Below, piece after piece: positions 1 to 5,563 of a stretch of 11,750 nt of DNA. Under the pieces are notes generated by a model, which searched no databases, was not told where the DNA came from, and worked only from the letters and a program-made list of their open reading frames with translations. The stretch covers positions 1-11,750 of the forward strand of contig JASJBQ010000142.1 in NCBI GenBank assembly GCA_030066455.1, in the 5' to 3' direction. Source of the stretch: Desulfobacterales bacterium (GTDB lineage Bacteria; Desulfobacterota; Desulfobacteria; Desulfobacterales; UBA5852). The translations under genes and the position numbers were made by a program. Every line of letters begins with the position of its first letter. Positions within the stretch are counted from its first letter, which is position 1.

Positions 1-196
1 GCATGCCCACGGCGGTGCCATGGGCCTTGAGCCGGGTGGTCAGACTGTTCTGTGCGAGCCAGTCCAGGGTGGGGGTGGCGGCCAGGCGTACGATGTCGCC
101 GTCCTCATGGTGGCCGATGCCGATGCCGTCAAGGATCGCAAGCACGATCGGTCCGCGGGGGGGGCTGTAGCCTGGTAGTGGTTTGAGTTTTTCCAT
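1..196 (-). CDS. gpmI: 2,3-bisphosphoglycerate-independent phosphoglycerate mutase, N-terminal 65 codons (partial)
   Basis: This is the 5' end of a gene that continues off the left edge. The enzyme interconverts 3- and 2-phosphoglycerate in cytosolic lower glycolysis and gluconeogenesis. The visible 65 residues carry the family's first metal-ligand motif (ILDGIGIG, Asp23), then TPTLDWL at about 41-47 and LKAHGTAVGM at 57-65. The last motif normally leads directly into the PSDxDMGNSEVGH segment with the phosphoserine, which lies outside the window. The N-terminal lead of about 15 residues before the first strand fits the longer plant/spirochete-like class of this enzyme, from memory. ATG at 196 is preceded by GGAG with a 10-nt spacer, which supports this start. 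It is the last gene of the leftward series, 451 bp downstream of pgi, and may have its own promoter. The family call is confident; full-length integrity cannot be judged. Confidence 0.93.
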   Translation of the reverse strand, partial: MEKLKPLPGYSPPRGPIVLAILDGIGIGHHEDGDIVRLAATPTLDWLAQNSLTTRLKAHGTAVGM

Positions 197-353
197 ATGG
201 GGTGGTCTCCGTCAGTTGTAATGTCGATATGTCTTCTCAATTTGAGAGCTGGTTCGAAATCTACAAGTTCAATGTGCTGAATTGGCGATAAGCGCTACAC
301 GCCACTCACGTCAAAAAAATTGTCCCACATGACCGTCCGTGTGCCGCGGTTTT

Positions 354-440
354 TATCGGGGTCGGTATCGGGATCGGAATCGGGTCTCGAGAAATGAAAT
401 AAATCCGATTCCGATCCCGATAGCGATTCCGACGCCGAGT
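354..440. repeat. TCGG-hexamer hairpin element, copy 1
   Basis: The left arm is a run of NNTCGG hexamers and the right arm a run of CCGANN hexamers, so the two arms converge and can pair. Positions 366-383 are perfectly complementary to 405-422 (18 bp), with a 21-nt AT-rich loop. After one mismatch (365/423) pairing continues outward to about 356/432, with two G-U pairs. The segment cgggtctcga sits at the inner end of the left arm, as in copies 2 and 3. It lies in the pgi-gpmI gap and could act as a transcript-end hairpin or processing site, but it has no T run and its role is unknown. Confidence 0.85.
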
Positions 441-456
441 GGGCGAGACAAAGCTC

Positions 457-507
457 GGGAGACCCTGGGGCATCAGGCGGGCGGGTTGACCTGCCAGAAG
501 GTCTCCC
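457..507. repeat. Short inverted repeat downstream of pgi
   Basis: The arms gggagacc (457-464) and ggtctccc (500-507) are perfect complements separated by 35 nt. The inner region adds tgg/cca pairing (466-468 with 494-496). No T tract follows on either strand, so this is not a classical intrinsic terminator. It may fold in the RNA downstream of pgi, but no function can be assigned. Confidence 0.4.
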
Positions 508-538
508 TTCGTAGCTTTTCCAAGCCGCCGGCCGCGCC

Positions 539-562
539 GATGCTCGGCGCGGGACAAAGGGA
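539..562. repeat. Dispersed 24-nt repeat, copy 1
   Basis: The segment starting gatgctcggcgcggg matches 2738-2761 at 22 of 24 positions in the same orientation. Both copies lie in intergenic DNA beside hexamer hairpins. The terminal gacaaaggg (553-561) also recurs just after hairpin copies 2 and 3, near 2980 and 3231. This suggests a family of dispersed intergenic repeats. Confidence 0.6.
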
Positions 563-647
563 AATATATTAAGCACAATTTTGAAATTCGGCTTTTCTTT
601 TATGGGGTTATCTCGATTTCTCCCTCATTCGAGTTAAAACGATCTAC

Positions 648-2315
648 TCAGACCACTTTAGAACGCATGGCCTTGAATGCGTTGATCAGGCCGTTGGTGG
701 AGCCGTCGTGGTCGCCAACAGCGGTGTCGCCCGCCAGTTCGGGCAGGATCCGCCGGGCAAGCTGCTTGCCGAGTTCCACGCCCCACTGGTCGAAGCTGAA
801 GATGTTCCAGATATATCCCTGGACAAAAATTTTGTGTTCGTACATGGCGATCAGGCTGCCCAGGGTCCGGGGGGTCAGCTTCCGGAATAGAATCGAATTG
901 GTGGGCCGGTTGCCCGGAAACACCTTGTGGGGCATTAGGGCGGCGATTTCGGCCTCGTTTTTACCGGCCTGCGCCAGGGCCTCGCGTACCTCTTCAGGGG
1001 TTTGGCCGTTCATCAGCGCTTCGGTCTGGGCGAAGAAATTGGAAAGCAGGATGTCGTGGTGGTGGCCGACGGGGTTGTGGCTCACGGCCGGGGCCAGAAA
1101 ATCGGCGGGAATCAGTTTGGTGCCCTGGTGGATGAGCTGGTAAAAGGCGTGCTGGCCGTTGGTGCCGGGTTCCCCCCAGATGACCGGACCGGTCTGGTAG
1201 TCGACCAACGCGCCGTCGCGACCGGCACGCTTCCCGTTGCTTTCCATATTACCCTGTTGAAAATAGGCCGGGAAGCGGTGCATATACTGATCATAGGGCA
1301 GGATGACTTCCGTTTCGGACCCGAAGAAATTATTGTACCAGATGCCGATCAGGGCCAAAACCACAGGGATGTTCCTTTCCAACGGCGTCTCCCGGAAATG
1401 GCGGTCCATGGCGTGGGCTCCAGCCAGCAGTTCGTCAAAGTGATCGAAGCCGATCTGGGCCGCAATGGAAAGTCCGATCGCCGACCAGAGGGAATAGCGC
1501 CCCCCGACCCAATCCCAGAAGACAAACATGTTTTGGGGATCGATGCCGAATTCGTTCACGGCCGCCGTATTGGTGGAAAGGGCCACGAAATGCCGGGCGA
1601 TATGATCTTCGGAGCCGGCCGTGTCCAGAAACCACTGGCGGGCCGTCTGGGCATTGGTCATGGTTTCCTGGGTGGTGAACGTCTTGGAGGCGATGATGAA
1701 CAGCGTGGTCTCGGGATCGATCCGTCGCAGGCATTCGGCCATGTGGGTGCCGTCGATATTGGAGACGAAATGGGTCCGCAGTCCTTCCCGGGTGTAAGGG
1801 CGGAGGCATTCGGTCACCATCACCGGCCCCAGGTCGGAGCCGCCGATGCCGATGTTGACGATATCGGTGATGGTCCGTCCGGTATAACCGGTCCACTCGC
1901 CGGAATGCAGACGCTGGACAAAGGTTTCCATCTGACCCCGTACCGCAATGACGTCGGTCATCGCATCCCGGCCGTCCACCATGACGGGGTCGCCGGTGCG
2001 GTTGCGAAGGGCCGTGTGGAGCACGGCCCGGTTCTCGGTGACGTTGATTCGGGCCCCGGCGAACATCTTGGCGATCCCGTCCGCAAGGTCGACTTCGCGA
2101 GCCAGGTCGAGGAGGAGTCCCACGGTTTCAGCGTCGATGCGATTCTTGCTGTAATCCACAAGAATGTCTTCGAATCGCAGGGAGAACTTCTCGAAGCGCT
2201 GCGGATCAGCGGCGAAGAGGTCGCGCATGTGGACCGGCTGCATGGATGCGAAGTGGTTTTGGAGGGCCTGCCAGCTTTGGGTTTGAGTGGGGTTGATACT
2301 TTTAAGTTTTTCCAT
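648..2315 (-). CDS. pgi: Glucose-6-phosphate isomerase
   Basis: This enzyme reversibly converts glucose-6-phosphate and fructose-6-phosphate in the cytosol, linking glycolysis, gluconeogenesis and sugar-phosphate supply. The 555-residue length is normal for the long bacterial/eukaryotic-type family. Both classical family signatures are present: [14 protein letters not shown] (268-281) and the segment [16 protein letters not shown] (502-517). The phosphate-binding GIGGSDLG (156-163) and SKTFTTQET (210-218) loops are intact. Catalytic residues are in place: Glu358 in [10 protein letters not shown], His389 in TNGQHAF and Lys517 in VELGK, each three residues later than in the E. coli enzyme. ATG at 2315 starts MEKLKSINP; the ribosome site is weak (an A-rich aaagaa stretch). 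The gene ends in TGA at 648-650. A 1.05-kb repeat-rich gap separates it from the upstream hexomutase, so it is probably transcribed from its own promoter. It would take the glucose-6-phosphate made by the upstream phosphorylase/hexomutase pair. Confidence 0.98.
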   Translation of the reverse strand: MEKLKSINPTQTQSWQALQNHFASMQPVHMRDLFAADPQRFEKFSLRFEDILVDYSKNRIDAETVGLLLDLAREVDLADGIAKMFAGARINVTENRAVLHTALRNRTGDPVMVDGRDAMTDVIAVRGQMETFVQRLHSGEWTGYTGRTITDIVNIGIGGSDLGPVMVTECLRPYTREGLRTHFVSNIDGTHMAECLRRIDPETTLFIIASKTFTTQETMTNAQTARQWFLDTAGSEDHIARHFVALSTNTAAVNEFGIDPQNMFVFWDWVGGRYSLWSAIGLSIAAQIGFDHFDELLAGAHAMDRHFRETPLERNIPVVLALIGIWYNNFFGSETEVILPYDQYMHRFPAYFQQGNMESNGKRAGRDGALVDYQTGPVIWGEPGTNGQHAFYQLIHQGTKLIPADFLAPAVSHNPVGHHHDILLSNFFAQTEALMNGQTPEEVREALAQAGKNEAEIAALMPHKVFPGNRPTNSILFRKLTPRTLGSLIAMYEHKIFVQGYIWNIFSFDQWGVELGKQLARRILPELAGDTAVGDHDGSTNGLINAFKAMRSKVV

Positions 2316-2394
2316 GATTTAATTCTTTTTTTTAGTTCGCGGTTGTTTTATGGCGCAGAAAATTAATTGATACGGGCTTTTAAACTGATCTTCT

Positions 2395-2424
2395 ATTTTA
2401 TTGTTCATTTTCTTGCGCGCGCAA
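2395..2424 (-). promoter_or_regulatory. Possible sigma70-type promoter of pgi
   Basis: Reading the minus strand, TTGCGC (2424-2419) is followed after 18 nt by TAAAAT (2400-2395), a five-of-six match to the -10 consensus. It lies about 80 nt upstream of the pgi ATG in an AT-rich stretch. The -35 box lies within the 2408-2429 palindrome, so a protein bound there could block or tune initiation. The -35 match is modest (four of six), so this is a candidate only. Confidence 0.3.
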
Positions 2425-2434
2425 GAAAACGAAC
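2403..2434. repeat. 32-nt near-perfect palindrome upstream of pgi
   Basis: Positions 2408-2429 form a perfect 22-nt palindrome centred on cttgcgcgcgcaag. One mismatched pair (2407/2430) is followed by four more pairs (gttc/gaac), giving 32 nt in all. It overlaps the candidate pgi -35 box, so it could be an operator for a dimeric regulator. It could equally be the edge of a dispersed intergenic repeat, since the sequence to its right is GC-rich and rich in small hairpins. The palindrome is plain to see; its role is not. Confidence 0.6.
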
Positions 2435-2680
2435 CAAAAGAAGGCGCCCGTGCCCCGCTTCTCCTGCGCGTCGCCAAACCGAACGATGAATCGGCGCCTC
2501 ATGCCGCCATGCGGCGTTCCCCCGCGCTGCGGGATTCCTCATCTGTTTACAAAGATATCGGTGAGTCCAATGCTCGCTCGGGTGCTCACAATCGAACGAT
2601 TGCTGCGCGCCTCACCTCGCATTGCGCCTTGCCTGACGGCATGATGCTTGTTTCATCATTCAGTTAATCATCCGGCCGGA

Positions 2681-2723
2681 GCGCATCGGAACTCGCTTCG
2701 CTCGGACAGCCGATGCGCTTTTT
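2681..2723 (+). terminator. Terminator-like hairpin with T run, no gene on its strand
   Basis: The arms gcgcatcgg (2681-2689) and ccgatgcgc (2710-2718) pair perfectly over 9 bp with a 20-nt loop, followed directly by TTTTT (2719-2723). This is the form of an intrinsic terminator for plus-strand transcription, yet no plus-strand gene lies upstream. A 10-nt palindrome, tccggccgga (2671-2680), adjoins it. It may block antisense or read-through transcription, or simply be part of a repeat. On the minus strand, where the flanking genes lie, there is no T tract. Confidence 0.4.
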
Positions 2724-2737
2724 CCGTCCGTATTCCC

Positions 2738-2761
2738 GATGCTCGGCGCGGGGCAATGGGA
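2738..2761. repeat. Dispersed 24-nt repeat, copy 2
   Basis: This copy matches 539-562 at 22 of 24 positions, same orientation. It lies at the right end of the hairpin-rich GC block and about 60 bp before the first tandem unit. Confidence 0.6.
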
Positions 2762-2820
2762 TGAGACGCACGTCATAGCCGACGTTTAGGTGCCCATCCA
2801 CTCGGCCCCTTTTCCCTCTT

Positions 2821-2994
2821 ATTGCGTCTACAGGGAGCAATATACAGGCTGCGTTGTGTAAGATTTTCGGGGTCGGTATCGCTATCGGTATCGGGTCTCG
2901 ATTAAAATTAGCATTGAGTCGGTATTCAATCCCGATCCCGACCCCGATACCGAAAGATGGACGCAACACTATGACTCATGACAAAGGGATAAAA
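2821..2994. repeat. Tandem repeat unit A with TCGG-hexamer hairpin (copy 2)
   Basis: This unit aligns with 3065-3240 at high identity: roughly eight substitutions over the first 145 nt, plus a 1-nt and a 6-nt indel, the 6-nt indel being exactly one hexamer. It contains convergent hexamer arms. TTTCGG at 2865-2870 opens the left arm of NNTCGG units, and CCGAAA at 2950-2955 closes the right arm of CCGANN units. The AT-rich centre includes attaaaattagcatt. The unit is bounded by a 7-bp inverted repeat, TTGCGTC (2822-2828) and GACGCAA (2960-2966). It has no coding capacity that can be supported. Confidence 0.85.
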
Positions 2995-3064
2995 CACTTA
3001 TTGTATCCAAGGTTCAGGTACGCATTCACTCGACCCCTTGAATCTTCGGCCTTTTTTTCCCTTA

Positions 3065-3240
3065 ATTGCGTCTACAGGGAAGCAATATACAGGCTGTGTC
3101 GTAGAAGATTTTCGGGGTCGCTATCGCTTTCGGTATCGGGTCTCGATTAAAATTAGCATTGGGTCGGTATTCGATCCCGATCCCGATTCCGACCCCGATA
3201 CCGAAAGATGGACGCAACTCCCTGTCTCATGACAAAGGGT
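3065..3240. repeat. Tandem repeat unit B with TCGG-hexamer hairpin (copy 3)
   Basis: This is the second copy of the unit at 2821-2994, offset by 244 nt at the left end and 251 nt at the right. The hexamer hairpin spans TTTCGG (3110-3115) to CCGAAA (3201-3206), with one extra hexamer in the right arm. The bounding inverted repeat is TTGCGTC (3066-3072) and GACGCAA (3211-3217). The left flank (3032-3064) is itself repeated at 3283-3315. Confidence 0.85.
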
Positions 3241-3282
3241 TAAGGCGCTCAACATATCCAGAAACTTTCTGTGAAGCCACTT

Positions 3283-3315
3283 GAACCCTCGAATCCTCGG
3301 CCCCCTTTTCCCTCA
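3283..3315. repeat. Partial third copy of the tandem unit's left flank
   Basis: These 33 nt match 3032-3064 (the left flank of unit B) at 26 of 33 positions, in register with the period of about 250 bp. A shorter relative lies at about 2798-2820. The copy stops before the hexamer part, about 50 bp from the end of the hexomutase gene, so the array appears truncated at the gene's 3' end. Confidence 0.5.
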
Positions 3316-3367
3316 GTTTTGCTCCCATCTACAATTTACGCACAAACCCGACGACCCTGCCGTAAGG

Positions 3368-5494
3368 TCATTTAGCCAAGTCCAGATATCCCATTACGCC
3401 CTGTCCGTAGCGGGCCTTGAAGGCCGGGTCGATCTTCTGGATCGGGTTGGCGCCCAGGAACGCGAGCAGGTCTTCCAGGGCCATGCGGCGTTCGGCTGGC
3501 GCGTCCACGGTTTTCAGGGCGGCGATCGCTTCTTCGATTTCGAAATACTGCAACTTGGTGTCCAGGGGCAGCTGCCAGAAGAGCAGGAAGCCGCGCTCGG
3601 GAAAGTCCACGCCCAGAATGCCGTAGCAATACTGCATGAGCTGCTTTTCCAGCCGGTCGCAGAGCGCCACGATGGCTTCCCGGGATTGTGCCAGCTGGCC
3701 GGGGTCGCAGGGCCGACCCAGGATTTCGAAATACATCTTGACCTTGGGCTCGGTCCCCGAGGGCCGTACCGTGATGCGCAGGCTTTGGATGTCTTCGGGG
3801 CTTTCGAGATAGAAGACGAGAACGTTGCGTGACGATGTGTCGGTGCGCGAAAGATGCGGCTGGGGCGAACCCTGCCAGCGGTCGATCTGCCGAGCGACAT
3901 TGAAATCACCGACGGTGGTAATGTCTTCTTCGCGCAGGTGATCCATGATCTTGCGGATCTGCTCCATCCCTTTGGCGCCCAGCAGCCGGATTTCGGTCAG
4001 GTGGTTGTGGCAGTAGCCGTAGGTGGCATAAATGTGGTTGAGCTGGTCCAGCAGGGAGCGTCCCTCCCGTTTGAGCTCGGCGGCGTGCTCGGCGATCCAG
4101 ATGGCAGCCCCGGCGGCATCCTTGTCCCGGGCGTAGTTGCCCATGAGGAAACCGTGGCTTTCTTCGGTGCCCAGCACGAAGTCTGCCATCCTTCCCCCGG
4201 CATCCAGCTTGTTCATTTCCTCGCCGATGTATTTGAATCCCACCAGCAGATCGCCGATGCAGTCCACGCCTAAGGCTTCGGCCATGGCGGCGATGAGCGA
4301 TGTGGTCACATCCGTTTTAATGACCACACCACCTGTCTCGAGACCTCCGGCCGCTTTCATTTTGGTGATCCCGTAGTGGGTGAGCAGGATACCGATTTCA
4401 TTACCGTTCAAGAATTCCCAGCCACCGTGGTGGTTTACCATCACACCCATGCGGTCGGCATCCGGATCGGTACTGATGACGAGATCGGCGGCGGTTTCAC
4501 GCGCGTAGGGCAGGGCGGTGTCGAAGGACTGCTGCACCTCGGGGTTGGGGATGTTGAAAGTGACGTTTTCAAAGGCGCCGCTGAGGTTGGCGCTGCGGGG
4601 ATCCAGGGCGACATCAAACCCCAATTTTTGCAGAACGGGATAGACCGAGGTCAGGCCGGTGCCGTGCAGTGGGGCATAGACGATCTTGATGTCACGGGCG
4701 TTGCTCAGGGACAGCGCGGCCACCGTGTCCTGGTAGATGCGGTCGATGTCTTCACCGACAAATGCTACCCGTCCCTGGGCGCAGGCATCGTCGAATGGCA
4801 TGCGCTTGATGCGCTCGACCTGCTGGGTGACTTCATCCACGAGAATCTGATCGTGGGGTGGAATCAGCTGGCCACCATACTGGTCGTAGACTTTCTTGCC
4901 GTTGTCCGTGGGCAGGTTGTGGCTGGCGCTGAACATGTCCCCGGAGATGGCCTTAAGGTGCCGGATGGTGAAGGAGAGCTGCGGCGTGCTGCGCACGGCC
5001 TCGTACATATAGACCTTTATCCCGTTGGCCGCGTAGACCACGGCGGCCGCTTCGGCCAGCTGGCGCCCGTCCAGATTCATGATCGGGTTGGGGAGATCAG
5101 GGCTGTAGGGGGCCTGCTGCGTGAAGACCCGCACATCCCACGTCAGGACGACACCCCGTTGCCGGGCTTCCTCGCCGTAGGTCTTGATCAGGTACTGGGC
5201 ATGCCCCTGGGCTGACGACTGGATGGTCCAGGGGTTGATGCGGTTGGGGCCGATGCCCACCAGGCCTCGTCGACCACCGGTCCCGAAGGGAATTACCTGG
5301 TAGAAGGCATCCAGCAGGAAATCCCAGGCCCCGGCGTCGATCAGGTGCTCGAGCTGCGGGCGGTAGGCTTCGAAGACGTCGTCCCCGAGCCAGCTCTCGA
5401 GGGATTCCAGAGCGGCCGCGACGATGGGCGCCGGTATATCCAGCTGATTGAAGCCGCTCTGCGCTTTTACCATGAGATCTTGAACCGTGGCCAT
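3368..5494 (-). CDS. Alpha-D-phosphohexomutase (phosphoglucomutase/phosphomannomutase family) with long C-terminal tail
   Basis: This enzyme probably interconverts glucose-1-phosphate and glucose-6-phosphate in the cytosol; phosphomannomutase activity cannot be excluded. Numbered from the ATG at 5494 (708 aa), it has GTGGRRGLVG (71-80), the catalytic-serine loop SASHNLPTDNGKK (189-201, Ser191), the metal-binding loop DPDADR (343-348), the sugar-specificity loop GTEESHG (442-448) and the phosphate-binding RPSGTEPKVK (577-586). The ATG at 5494 is chosen because GGGGGAG lies just upstream of it; the frame extends to a GTG at 5512, but that start would put this site inside the gene. Family members usually end soon after the phosphate loop and its closing helix. 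Here about 85 further residues follow, of unknown role. It lies 69 bp downstream of the phosphorylase gene in the same direction, which fits glucose-1-phosphate handling. SASHN in place of the common TASHN is conservative. Confidence 0.93.
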   Translation of the reverse strand: MATVQDLMVKAQSGFNQLDIPAPIVAAALESLESWLGDDVFEAYRPQLEHLIDAGAWDFLLDAFYQVIPFGTGGRRGLVGIGPNRINPWTIQSSAQGHAQYLIKTYGEEARQRGVVLTWDVRVFTQQAPYSPDLPNPIMNLDGRQLAEAAAVVYAANGIKVYMYEAVRSTPQLSFTIRHLKAISGDMFSASHNLPTDNGKKVYDQYGGQLIPPHDQILVDEVTQQVERIKRMPFDDACAQGRVAFVGEDIDRIYQDTVAALSLSNARDIKIVYAPLHGTGLTSVYPVLQKLGFDVALDPRSANLSGAFENVTFNIPNPEVQQSFDTALPYARETAADLVISTDPDADRMGVMVNHHGGWEFLNGNEIGILLTHYGITKMKAAGGLETGGVVIKTDVTTSLIAAMAEALGVDCIGDLLVGFKYIGEEMNKLDAGGRMADFVLGTEESHGFLMGNYARDKDAAGAAIWIAEHAAELKREGRSLLDQLNHIYATYGYCHNHLTEIRLLGAKGMEQIRKIMDHLREEDITTVGDFNVARQIDRWQGSPQPHLSRTDTSSRNVLVFYLESPEDIQSLRITVRPSGTEPKVKMYFEILGRPCDPGQLAQSREAIVALCDRLEKQLMQYCYGILGVDFPERGFLLFWQLPLDTKLQYFEIEEAIAALKTVDAPAERRMALEDLLAFLGANPIQKIDPAFKARYGQGVMGYLDLAK

Positions 5495-5563
5495 TTTCTC
5501 CCCCGTATACACAGATTGATAGTCGTGCGGCGCGGCCTCGACTTGGGGCCTGGCGTCGCGGAT

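Larger units (their letters stand above)
197..647. other. Intergenic region between gpmI and pgi, no gene supported
   Basis: This 451-bp gap holds no convincing gene. Open frames on both strands run through the hexamer repeat and translate into low-complexity RYRDRNR, DSDPDTDPD or PIPIPIP strings, so they are artefacts of the repeat. The left third (about 200-320) is AT-richer and probably contains the gpmI leader. A TTGACG box on the minus strand (309-314) has only a poor -10 partner (TATCGC, 285-290), so no promoter is called. The middle contains the hairpin at 354-440. To its right are an 8-bp inverted repeat, gggagacc (457-464) with ggtctccc (500-507), and a short segment (539-562) that recurs at 2738-2761. 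No clear intrinsic terminator for pgi was seen at 570-647. Confidence 0.6.
2316..3367. other. 1.05-kb intergenic region between the hexomutase gene and pgi
   Basis: No gene is supported here. Open frames such as 2401-2667 (+) and 2664-2969 (-) have no ribosome site and no recognisable domain, and some run through repeats. The region has two parts. From about 2400 to 2760 it is GC-rich with many small hairpins: gccgc/gcggc around 2501-2513, cccgc/gcggg around 2521-2534, and the 9-bp stem at 2681-2718. It looks like a dispersed intergenic repeat or decayed element. From about 2790 to 3317 it is a tandem array of a unit of about 245-250 bp containing TCGG-hexamer hairpins. The hexomutase stop codon at 3368 is not followed by an obvious terminator. 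Confidence 0.6.

Noticed and set aside
285..314. Possible gpmI promoter, TTGACG with TATCGC on the minus strand
   Set aside because: The -10 box matches only three of six and the spacing is 18; too weak to list as a feature.
295..578. Overlapping small frames on both strands translating to RYRDRNR, DSDPDTDPD and PIPIPIP strings
   Set aside because: They are direct readings of the TCGG-hexamer repeat, have no ribosome site, and occur on both strands; no protein is supported.
194..2315. gpmI and pgi both begin with MEKLK, with almost identical first 13 nt
   Set aside because: Five lysine-rich codons after a start are common and the similarity stops there; most likely coincidence.
1002..2366. 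Long plus-strand frame (454 codons) opposite pgi
   Set aside because: It is the antisense shadow of a high-GC gene whose minus-strand product has every PGI signature and catalytic residue.
2401..2667. Plus-strand frame of 88 codons starting in the palindrome
   Set aside because: No ribosome site, no domain, dense in hairpins; the composition fits a non-coding dispersed repeat.
354..3240. Hexamer arrays considered as a CRISPR array
   Set aside because: The units are 6 nt with no unique spacers, the arms are inverted rather than direct, and no cas gene is present.
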